From assembly GCA_013288145.1 (NCBI GenBank), contig JABDCJ010000062.1:1-13095 (forward strand): a DNA stretch of 13,095 bases. The letters run 5' to 3'. The translations under genes and the position numbers were made by a program. This document shows positions 5,615 to 11,185 of the stretch, in pieces. Positions within the stretch are counted from its first letter, which is position 1. Each line of letters begins with the position of its first letter. The notes below the pieces were generated by a model that worked only from the letters and a program-made list of their open reading frames with translations, did not search any database and was not told the origin of the DNA. This DNA comes from Nitrososphaerota archaeon. GTDB lineage: Archaea; Thermoproteota; Nitrososphaeria; Nitrososphaerales; CADDZS01.

Positions 5615-6403
5615 TTACTTGTCCTGCATCGATTTAACGAGGTCTGCAGCAGATGCGCCTTCGAGAGACAGTCCGTAACCAACTTCGTGAACAATTCTTT
5701 CTTTTAAAGGCTGGATGAAATGCACGCGGGTGTTTCGGCGCGTTATTTCTGGTACTTTCAAATACAAGCGCGCAAGTTCACGTGCCCGCGCAAGGGCTGT
5801 TCCATTCGGAACGACCTCTGCAACGACACCCCATTCTTGTGCGGTACGCGCTGTAATTGCGTGTGGATTCAATAGAAATGCCTCAGCCCTTCCAGCTCCT
5901 GCTCTGTAGCTCCAAGCGGTAAAGATTCCATCACCCGGGATTATGCCACTCGCGAAGTGCGGCAAGTCGTTGAAAGTCGCTCCTTCTCCGGCAACAATCA
6001 CATCTGCCAGCAGAGCGTACTCGGAGTGCACGTTTGCTTGACCTTCTATCGCAGCAATTACTGGTACTCGGATGCTGGTAAGATTCTCTAGAATCTGCAC
6101 TCCCTCGTCGTGCACCACGCTCCAAACACCGGGGTCTGCGACATTTCCAAAGGTGGAAAAATCAATCGCCGGGATAAACTGCCCACCTGCTCCCGTGAAG
6201 ATCACTATCTTGTTAGAGCGATCCTGCGAGATCCTGTAGAATGCGTCGACGAAATCCGTGTGGTCTTTGGCGGTAAACATCAATGGACCACCATTAGTAT
6301 GGAATTGAACAGTCAAGACACCTTCTTTGTCTCGCTCAAGTCTGAGACTACGGTACTCGTTGAAGTACTCCTTTTTCCCTAAATTTTCCAGAACTGCGCT
6401 CAT
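5615..6403 (-). CDS. Crotonase-superfamily protein resembling 6-oxocamphor hydrolase
   Basis: The protein has 262 residues from the ATG at 6403. It has the enoyl-CoA hydratase/isomerase fold pattern (NKIVIFTGAGGQFIPAIDF, then VPVIAAIEGQANVHSEYALLAD, then ATFNDLPHFASGIIPGDG). Compared with Rhodococcus 6-oxocamphor hydrolase as I remember it, the match is close throughout, including the residues implicated in retro-Claisen cleavage of a cyclic beta-diketone: His48, His126, His149, Asp158 and Glu248 here line up with His45, His122, His145, Asp154 and Glu244. The usual CoA-hydratase glutamate pair is not evident. This suggests C-C bond hydrolysis of a cyclic diketone-like substrate, perhaps without CoA. 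A longer frame reaches 6535, but it crosses the promoter, so 6403 is preferred. The TATA box is at 6445-6453, with the shared 22-bp element at 6459-6480. Confidence 0.85.
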   Translation of the reverse strand: MSAVLENLGKKEYFNEYRSLRLERDKEGVLTVQFHTNGGPLMFTAKDHTDFVDAFYRISQDRSNKIVIFTGAGGQFIPAIDFSTFGNVADPGVWSVVHDEGVQILENLTSIRVPVIAAIEGQANVHSEYALLADVIVAGEGATFNDLPHFASGIIPGDGIFTAWSYRAGAGRAEAFLLNPHAITARTAQEWGVVAEVVPNGTALARARELARLYLKVPEITRRNTRVHFIQPLKERIVHEVGYGLSLEGASAADLVKSMQDK

Positions 6404-6443
6404 CTTTACGCACCTATTTCGAATTTGTATCAGGAAGGACGAG

Positions 6444-6480
6444 CTATATTTAATGTCGGTATTTTTTGCAACCTTTTGTA
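6444..6480 (-). promoter_or_regulatory. Promoter of the crotonase with shared 22-bp element
   Basis: On the minus strand, TACAA-AAGG-TTGCAAAAAATAC (6480 to 6459) is followed after 5 nt by the TATA box ATTAAATATAG (6454 to 6444). Initiation is expected about 25 nt on, near 6423, leaving a leader of about 20 nt before the ATG at 6403. The element recurs before the HMA-like gene and before the propeller gene, always just upstream of a TATA box. Confidence 0.75.
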
Positions 6481-6516
6481 GCTCGCATTGACGATGACTG
6501 CACATGTTCTTCCAAA

Positions 6517-6539
6517 ACAAAAAGTTGCTTTGCAAAAAA
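6517..6539. promoter_or_regulatory. Partial extra copy of the element, or T-rich terminator of RHH protein 2
   Basis: ACAAAAAGTTGC (6517-6528) equals 12 bases of the element before the HMA-like gene, and TTGCAAAAAA follows at 6530-6539, but the spacing is broken. On the minus strand the same bases form T-runs (TTTTTTGCAAAGCAACTTTTTG) right after the RHH protein 2 stop, so they could instead end that transcript. Confidence 0.35.
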
Positions 6540-6566
6540 GCAAAGTGAAAAATTGGATATGGATTT

Positions 6567-7115
6567 TCAGACTTCTATAACTATTCCTTGCTCGGTGGGA
6601 ATGATTTTAGGTTCAAAGGAAATCTCTTCGAATATCGACTTGACGAAATTCAACAAGTACGTCGACCCATTCTGTCCCAAATCGTGAACCAAAGTAATAA
6701 CTCGTTTTCCTTGACTAGTCCGCGTTTCGTGATATTCGCCCCATCCACCGTATGTAAACATCACAAACAAGCCGTCGAGGATGTTTGTTACAGTAAGCTC
6801 GCCGTACTTCGAGATCGCGGCAACTTTACCTTGGTCCTTGGCGTGTAGCCTTGCGGCCTGAGCAACGCCCTCTGAAGGCGAGATATCCAAGATCCTGCGA
6901 AAGGTAAGTTTTGCCATTCGCATCATTCCCATCTTTTCTAAAAACTGCTCGTAATTTGCGTGAGCATCGAAGAGCTGATCGACTAAAGTATTGAGGCTTA
7001 CATTGTGGCGGAGCGCGTCCTCCTCTAATGCCATGAATGACTCCTCGTTTATTCTAAAAGACCTCGTCACGGTTTTCTTGCTTTTTGATGCCCTAATCGA
7101 GGAGTCTGAAAGCAT
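6567..7115 (-). CDS. RHH-domain transcriptional regulator-like protein 2
   Basis: This 182-residue protein has an N-terminal ribbon-helix-helix domain after a short basic tail (IRASKSKK): strand TVTRSFRINEE (about residues 15-25), helix SFMALEEDALRHN, then NVSLNTLVDQLFDAHA. The middle is helical, and the C-terminal part contains RVITLVHDLGQNGSTYLLNFVKSIF, matching in position the TVHHEINETYSIYLENW block of RHH protein 1. The two are therefore likely paralogues with a shared sensory or dimerisation domain. The promoter has a TATA box at 7145-7154 and an inverted repeat CTGAGAG-N6-CTCTCAG at 7123-7142, placed as in RHH protein 1 but different in sequence. Autorepression is inferred. The gene sits inside the cluster whose other promoters carry the 22-bp element; whether it binds that element is unknown. 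Confidence 0.82.
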   Translation of the reverse strand: MLSDSSIRASKSKKTVTRSFRINEESFMALEEDALRHNVSLNTLVDQLFDAHANYEQFLEKMGMMRMAKLTFRRILDISPSEGVAQAARLHAKDQGKVAAISKYGELTVTNILDGLFVMFTYGGWGEYHETRTSQGKRVITLVHDLGQNGSTYLLNFVKSIFEEISFEPKIIPTEQGIVIEV

Positions 7116-7122
7116 ACGCTAA

Positions 7123-7142
7123 CTGAGAGAGCTAACTCTCAG
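7123..7142. promoter_or_regulatory. Inverted repeat CTGAGAG-N6-CTCTCAG, probable operator of RHH protein 2
   Basis: A perfect 7-bp inverted repeat lies between the TATA box and ATG of RHH protein 2, over the expected transcription start (about 7124). The position matches the operator of RHH protein 1; the sequence does not. Confidence 0.6.
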
Positions 7143-7144
7143 GT

Positions 7145-7154
7145 CTATTTACAT
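7145..7154 (-). promoter_or_regulatory. Archaeal TATA box of RHH protein 2
   Basis: ATGTAAATAG on the minus strand lies about 30-40 nt before the ATG at 7115. The same ten bases form the TATA region of the propeller promoter at 7560-7569. Confidence 0.5.
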
Positions 7155-7167
7155 TTTCTGCGACTTT

Positions 7168-7392
7168 CTACCCTTCGAAGCGAGTTTCGTCTCTGGACGC
7201 TTCTTTAATCGTTCTGCGAATTTGAGCTAAAGTTACTCTATCTTGATCGTAATCTATGGTAAGTAGATTATTAAGATGATTTGCGTCAACATCAAATATG
7301 CCAGGGATTTTTGAAACAGCTTCTCTAGCTTTCTCCAGTCCATAAGGAGCTTCGTTGCTAGAGACGTAGATAAGGCTCCTTGCCATTTGCAT
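7168..7392 (-). CDS. HMA-like ferredoxin-fold small protein
   Basis: This 74-residue protein has the beta-alpha-beta-beta-alpha-beta pattern of heavy-metal-associated domains: strand SLIYVSS, helix YGLEKAREAVSKIPGI, strands DVDANHLNNLLTIDYD, and helix TLAQIRRTIKEAS. The CxxC metal site of classical HMA domains is absent; its loop reads SSNEAPYG. It is therefore HMA-like by shape but probably not a copper chaperone of the usual kind. The start may be the ATG at 7392 or the one at 7386; the second gives MARSLIYV, which fits the fold better. Its promoter carries the 22-bp element shared with the crotonase and propeller genes. The gene ends 52 nt before RHH protein 2, which has its own promoter. 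Confidence 0.72.
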   Translation of the reverse strand: MQMARSLIYVSSNEAPYGLEKAREAVSKIPGIFDVDANHLNNLLTIDYDQDRVTLAQIRRTIKEASRDETRFEG

Positions 7393-7442
7393 GTATTATT
7401 CTTTCCACCGTCGATTTGGGTTTCTTGGGGCGAAGAACCGGC

Positions 7443-7477
7443 ATATTAATTCCGAGTACTTTTTGCAACTTTTTGTA
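7443..7477 (-). promoter_or_regulatory. Promoter of the HMA-like gene with shared 22-bp element
   Basis: On the minus strand, TACAA-AAAG-TTGCAAAAAGTAC (7477 to 7456) is followed after 4 nt by the TATA box AATTAATAT (7451 to 7443). Initiation is expected near 7422, leaving a leader of about 30 nt before the ATG at 7392. Confidence 0.72.
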
Positions 7478-7532
7478 CTATTTCTCAGATTTCCCATCCG
7501 GAACATCTGCAATTTTCAGCTTCACCGATAGT

Positions 7533-7569
7533 TACAATTCATTGCAAAAAATACCTGTAATGTAAATAG
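7533..7569 (+). promoter_or_regulatory. Promoter toward the propeller/DsbA pair with shared 22-bp element
   Basis: TACAA-TTCA-TTGCAAAAAATAC (7533-7554) is followed by ATGTAAATAG (7560-7569) as the TATA box. After the element, the sequence up to ATAGCTC also resembles the crotonase promoter. Initiation is expected near 7590. Confidence 0.7.
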
Positions 7570-7589
7570 CTCCAATTTCCATCACCAGT

Positions 7590-7716
7590 CGATAAGAAAT
7601 TGACAGCTGCAAAGTTTCAGAGAGGATCTAGAGTAGAGGAATTTCGTGTGCATAGAGAAATGGAATCGACAAATTTGATGCCTGAAAAACAAATGCAAAG
7701 TGGAGGGCTATAGAAA
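7590..7716 (+). other. Long leader before the propeller gene, with a possible 37-aa ORF
   Basis: If transcription starts near 7590, the leader is about 127 nt, unusually long beside the near-leaderless genes around it. It contains a frame from TTG (7600) to TAG (7711-7713) coding for 37 residues and ending 3 nt before the propeller ATG. It also contains GGAGGG (7702-7707), a good Shine-Dalgarno sequence 9 nt from the ATG at 7717. Translation of the small frame could couple to the main gene, but its coding status is uncertain. Confidence 0.3.
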
Positions 7717-8766
7717 ATGCAAACCATGGCTGAATCGCCTGAGCAGTCTTCTGTTGGCTCTCTTAGCTCTCGGGCAAAAGCTGGGCACGCTTACATCTAC
7801 GTCGTAGGGGCAAACGGGACGGCCGTCATCGACCCCACGAACTGGCAGCTTATAGTCAACGGCCCTGGGGTCGCGCCCGGTGTGTGGTACATTTTTATGG
7901 ACAACCACTATCGTGACCAATTTGGTCGGTTGTGGAGCCAGTCCTCGGCACTTGAAGAAAGTTATTCCGCCCTGGCGAGCGTCTACGTTACAGATCCAAA
8001 GACCTTCAGAAACGAGAAGACGATCCCCTTGGGATACAATGCCGTCCACACTGTGGGCCTCACGCCGGATGGCAAGTTTGCGGTCGTCCCATTCGGCGCA
8101 GAGAACAAGCTCAGCGTGTACGATACCAAAACCTACGAACAGGTGGCGACAGTAAGCGTCGGGGACGGCCCCTTTGACATGATGATCAGCTCCGACGGAA
8201 AGTACTGCTGCACGCCCGAAGCGAACTCCGACACGCTCACGGTTGTCGACCCGAAGACGTGGAAGGTCATTGGTAGGGTTCCGACCGGTCAGGGGAGCGG
8301 GTCTTTCATGGTGACGACCTGGCCCAACAACAAATTCGCTTCCGTCGAGTGCTGCGGGTATCATGGAGCAAAATACAACCTTGCGACCGGCCCTCCGGCA
8401 ACACCCACGGGGAAGGGATTTGCAATCAAATACGTGGATCTGGCGAGCCAGTCGGTGATCAAGACCATTCCGCTGGACTTCCTTGCCGTCTGGGATGAAT
8501 TCACGCCAGACGGAAAATATGATTTCATCTTTGGGCCGTTGGCGGCGAAGATCGTAGTGGTCGACACGGGAACGTTAGAGGTGACAGAAACGATCGAGCT
8601 CCAGTCGAATCCAACACTCAATGGCTACATCACCCCGGACCCGAACGGCAAGTATGTCTACGCGAGTGTGAAGGATGGACTCCAAGTGATCGACACAAGC
8701 TCACTTCAGATTGTGGACACCATCCCGACGAGCGGAGTCATAGGAACCCCCTTCCTACTCACGTAG
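7717..8766 (+). CDS. Beta-propeller (YVTN/cytochrome d1-like) protein with two vicinal cysteine pairs
   Basis: The 349-residue protein contains repeated propeller blades with the pattern (V)DPKTW/DTKTY-(x)VxxVxVG followed by xTPDGKF/SSDGKY. Blade markers are at about residues 92-124 (VTDPKTF, LTPDGKF), 135-163 (YDTKTY, SSDGKY), 177-208 (VDPKTW), 239-268 (VDLASQ, FTPDGKY), 282-313 (VDTGTL, DPNGKY) and 325-337 (IDTSSL). Such propellers serve as enzyme domains or binding scaffolds. There is no signal peptide, so it is probably cytoplasmic. Adjacent cysteines occur at 164-165 and 212-213. GGAGGG at 7702-7707 supports the ATG at 7717; a second ATG at 7726 is possible. Third codon positions are clearly richer in G and C than in the neighbouring genes, suggesting recent transfer or high expression. 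A DsbA-like gene follows 14 nt on. The substrate is unknown. Confidence 0.8.
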   Translation: MQTMAESPEQSSVGSLSSRAKAGHAYIYVVGANGTAVIDPTNWQLIVNGPGVAPGVWYIFMDNHYRDQFGRLWSQSSALEESYSALASVYVTDPKTFRNEKTIPLGYNAVHTVGLTPDGKFAVVPFGAENKLSVYDTKTYEQVATVSVGDGPFDMMISSDGKYCCTPEANSDTLTVVDPKTWKVIGRVPTGQGSGSFMVTTWPNNKFASVECCGYHGAKYNLATGPPATPTGKGFAIKYVDLASQSVIKTIPLDFLAVWDEFTPDGKYDFIFGPLAAKIVVVDTGTLEVTETIELQSNPTLNGYITPDPNGKYVYASVKDGLQVIDTSSLQIVDTIPTSGVIGTPFLLT

Positions 8767-8780
8767 GAGCGACCGCAACA

Positions 8781-9389
8781 ATGAGTTCAGCGGACACTCC
8801 CAAGCTTACCTTCCCGGTAAATGAAACAAGAGACCACATTCAAGGATCGCCTACAGCCAAGATTACGCTGGTGCAATATGGTGATTATCAGTGTCCTTAC
8901 TGCGGCGAAGCATATTCTATCATCAAGAGAATTCAGAAAAGATTTGGCTCGGATCTACGATTTGTTTTCAGGAACTTTCCAATAACCGAAGCCCATCCAT
9001 TCGCTGAAACAGGAGCGGAGATCGCAGAAGCTGCAGGAGCTCAGGGTAAATTCTGGGAAATGCATGATTTCCTCTTCGAAAATCAGCAATCTCTTTCGAA
9101 CGTGGACTTTTTCGCGAGATACGCGAATGAAAAGCTGGGTCTGGATGGAAAAAGGCTAAAGAATGAAGTGCTGACGCGGGCGTATACTCCTAGGATCAAG
9201 GAAGACTTTACAAGCGGGATTAGAAGCGGTGTAAATGGAACCCCGACTTTCTTCATCAATGACTATCGACACAACGGGAGTTATGACTACGATGTCTTGG
9301 AAGAAGCGATCGAGTTTGCGATGGGTACGAAGAAAAGAGATACAGAGAGACCACTAAGTCGTCCTGTAAGACAAACTCGTCATCGCTAA
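8781..9389 (+). CDS. DsbA-family thiol-disulfide oxidoreductase-like protein
   Basis: The 202-residue protein has a thioredoxin fold of the DsbA/Thioredoxin_4 type. It contains VQYGDYQCPYC with the active-site pair Cys38-Pro-Tyr-Cys41, the helical insertion from about residue 70 to 140 (EMHDFLFENQ, typical of the family), and the cis-proline loop GVNGTPTFFIN with Pro155. No signal peptide or membrane anchor is visible, so it is likely cytoplasmic, unlike bacterial periplasmic DsbA. The basic tail (RPLSRPVRQTRHR) is unusual. It starts 14 nt after the propeller stop and is probably co-transcribed; GGAG at 8766-8769 lies 11 nt before the ATG. The propeller's vicinal cysteines are a possible partner or substrate, by inference only. 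Confidence 0.88.
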   Translation: MSSADTPKLTFPVNETRDHIQGSPTAKITLVQYGDYQCPYCGEAYSIIKRIQKRFGSDLRFVFRNFPITEAHPFAETGAEIAEAAGAQGKFWEMHDFLFENQQSLSNVDFFARYANEKLGLDGKRLKNEVLTRAYTPRIKEDFTSGIRSGVNGTPTFFINDYRHNGSYDYDVLEEAIEFAMGTKKRDTERPLSRPVRQTRHR

Positions 9390-9440
9390 AAATCTGATTA
9401 GGGCGAGGGCGGGGATGAGTTCAAAAATTTGGGTGCAACT

Positions 9441-9458
9441 TGTAATGTAACATAATTA
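9441..9458 (+). promoter_or_regulatory. Possible promoter of the aldehyde oxidoreductase operon
   Basis: TGTAATGTAA at 9441-9450 is identical to 7556-7565 in the propeller promoter and is followed by the A/T-rich CATAATTAAT. Just before it is GGTGCAACT, reminiscent of part of the 22-bp element. A start near 9480 would give a leader of about 120 nt to the ATG at 9600. A nearer alternative is CCATAAAGG around 9561-9569. Neither is convincing alone. The rest of 9390-9599 holds no gene. Confidence 0.3.
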
Positions 9459-9599
9459 ATCAACTCGGAATCTCCTTAATCCCCTTTCTGGCTTTTTATT
9501 TGCCATTCTTAAGCCTCCACCTCGAAAAATCATGTATTGACAACCTTCTATAGGAAATTTCCATAAAGGATGTAAGCCCCATATCCGTTTCACTTAGTA

Positions 9600-10157
9600 A
9601 TGCAGTCGACTTCTGAAATTAGCTCAGATGGCATTTCCTCAAGCGTGTCGGTCTATCTGCGGATTAACGGTAATGACTATCGTCTGAAAATAGATCCAAG
9701 GACATCTCTCTTGGACCTGCTCCGTGAAACTCTAGGACTTATCGGCACCAAAAAGGGGTGCGACCACGGTCAGTGTGGGGCGTGCACAGTTCTTCTGAAC
9801 GGAAGGCGAATTAATTCGTGCCTTGCTCTCGCGGTAATATACGACGGAGATGAGGTAACCACCATCGAAGGGCTGTCCCAAGAAGGGGTGCTGAGTCCAA
9901 TTCAGTCAGCCTTCGTGACGAATGATGGCTTCCAGTGTGGATATTGCACGTCAGGGCAGATCGTCTCCGCCGTGGGGATGCTACGCGAATTCTCGGAAGG
10001 AACTGCAAGTCACGTAACGCAGGATGTTCGACATTTAGGGCAGCTCGACTTGACCGATGATGAGATCCGAGAGCGAATGTCCGGAAATATCTGCCGGTGC
10101 GGCGCATACAACGGGATAGTGAATGCAATTCGTGACGCGCGAGCAGGTTCAACGTAG
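9600..10157 (+). CDS. paoA: Aldehyde oxidoreductase small subunit, two [2Fe-2S] clusters (PaoA/CoxS type)
   Basis: This 185-residue electron-transfer subunit belongs to the xanthine dehydrogenase family. The N-terminal plant-type ferredoxin domain holds Cys54, Cys59, Cys62 and Cys74 (KKGCDHGQCGACTVLLNG, then INSCLA). The C-terminal four-helix domain holds Cys113, Cys116, Cys165 and Cys167 (FQCGYCTSGQ; NICRCGAYNG). It carries electrons from the molybdenum site of the large subunit toward FAD on the medium subunit. The order small-medium-large and the extra cluster in the medium subunit match the PaoABC/YagTSR branch rather than CO dehydrogenase. The N-terminus is a Ser-rich tail without a twin-arginine motif, so the complex is probably cytoplasmic, unlike E. 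coli PaoABC. The medium-subunit start lies 16 nt after the stop. Confidence 0.93.
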   Translation: MQSTSEISSDGISSSVSVYLRINGNDYRLKIDPRTSLLDLLRETLGLIGTKKGCDHGQCGACTVLLNGRRINSCLALAVIYDGDEVTTIEGLSQEGVLSPIQSAFVTNDGFQCGYCTSGQIVSAVGMLREFSEGTASHVTQDVRHLGQLDLTDDEIRERMSGNICRCGAYNGIVNAIRDARAGST

Positions 10158-10173
10158 TGAGTGCGTGCGAGTA

Positions 10174-11166
10174 ATGAAACCATTTCAATACGTCCGTGCT
10201 ATTGATCAAGAATCCGCACTCCAAGCCCTGGCTCCCGAGAGCAGCGCCGCATTCATCGCGGGAGGAACAAACCTCGTTGACTTGATGCGAGAAGGAGTGG
10301 AAAAGCCAGACGTTCTGGTCGACATCAACCGTCTCGATCATCTTGCTCGAATAGAAGAATTGTCAGACGGAGTTTTGCGTCTTGGGGCGCTTGCCAAGAA
10401 CAGCGAAACCGCAAACCATCCTCTCGTCCGTGAACACTATCCGCTCCTATCAGAAGCAATTCTCGCCGGGGCAAGTGCCCAGCTGCGAAACTCGGCTACA
10501 AACGGCGGTAACTTGATGCAGAGAACGAGATGTTATTATTTCTACGATACGGCGATGCCATGCAACAAACGTGAACCGGGATCCGGCTGCGGCGCTATCG
10601 AAGGATTTAATCGAATCCACGCTATTTTCGGTGCCAGTGACAAGTGCATCGCGACGCATCCTTCGGACATGTGCGTTGCTCTATCTGCGCTGGACGCTAC
10701 AGTTCAGGTGGCAGGACTTCAGGGCTCGAGAAGCATCCAGTTTGAAGAGTTTCACCGCCTGCCGAAGGAAACACCGCAGGTCGACACCAATCTCAGACAC
10801 GACGAGCTCATAACTTCGATTGATCTTCCCTTGAGCTCTCGCGCTTATGCCGACCACTCATACTACCTGAAAGTACGTGATCGTGCTTCGTACGCGTTTG
10901 CTCTGGTATCGGTGGCTGCTGCTCTGGACATACAGGGTGGCGTGATCAGACGCGCGCGGGTGGCCATGGGTGGAGTTGCTCACAAGCCTTGGCGCTGTAA
11001 ACAATCTGAAGCGATTCTAACGGGGGCCAAGCCTGACATTTCAGTTTTCATGGAGGCAGCCGAAGTCGAAATGCGTCACGCTCGTGGATATGAGCACAAT
11101 TACTTCAAAATCGAGTTAGGGCGTCGCTCGATAGTCCGGGCCCTCTCTATTGCGAGGAATAGATGA
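10174..11166 (+). CDS. paoB: Aldehyde oxidoreductase FAD-binding medium subunit with [4Fe-4S] cluster (PaoB type)
   Basis: The ATG at 10174 gives 330 residues starting MKPFQYVRA, the usual start of this family. The frame also extends back to 10123, but that would overlap the small subunit by 35 nt, so 10174 is preferred (a GTG at 10165 is also possible). FAD-binding motifs are AGGTNL (residues 29-34) and NGGNLMQ (110-116). An insertion with Cys120, Cys130, Cys139 and Cys158 (RTRC, AMPCNKREPGSGC, DKC) corresponds to the [4Fe-4S] site that marks PaoB/YagS and 4-hydroxybenzoyl-CoA reductase-like medium subunits. This subunit passes electrons from the small subunit to FAD and then to an outside acceptor. 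The C-terminal domain (RVAMGGVAHKPWR) is complete. Confidence 0.92.
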   Translation: MKPFQYVRAIDQESALQALAPESSAAFIAGGTNLVDLMREGVEKPDVLVDINRLDHLARIEELSDGVLRLGALAKNSETANHPLVREHYPLLSEAILAGASAQLRNSATNGGNLMQRTRCYYFYDTAMPCNKREPGSGCGAIEGFNRIHAIFGASDKCIATHPSDMCVALSALDATVQVAGLQGSRSIQFEEFHRLPKETPQVDTNLRHDELITSIDLPLSSRAYADHSYYLKVRDRASYAFALVSVAAALDIQGGVIRRARVAMGGVAHKPWRCKQSEAILTGAKPDISVFMEAAEVEMRHARGYEHNYFKIELGRRSIVRALSIARNR

Positions 11167-11167
11167 A

Positions 11168-11174
11168 AGGAGGG
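11168..11174 (+). promoter_or_regulatory. Shine-Dalgarno sequence deciding the TTG start of the large subunit
   Basis: AGGAGGG lies 11 nt before the TTG at 11186. An ATG at 11178 is closer but out of frame and stops after 12 codons, so the Shine-Dalgarno sequence supports TTG. Confidence 0.65.
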
Positions 11175-11185
11175 AAGATGAAAGA

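Noticed and set aside
6404..6535. N-terminal extension of the crotonase to an upstream start at 6535
   Set aside because: The extension crosses the TATA box and the shared 22-bp element, and OCH-like proteins begin close to the ATG at 6403.
7717..8364. Long minus-strand ORF (7708-8364) opposite the propeller gene
   Set aside because: It is a shadow of the GC-rich coding strand; the plus frame has clear propeller repeats, a Shine-Dalgarno sequence and a downstream partner.
10123..10173. Upstream start for the medium subunit at 10123
   Set aside because: It would overlap the small-subunit gene, and the family's conserved N-terminus begins at MKPFQYVRA (10174).
9811..10341. Minus-strand ORF opposite the small/medium subunit junction
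   Set aside because: It runs antisense to two well-supported subunits with intact cofactor motifs.
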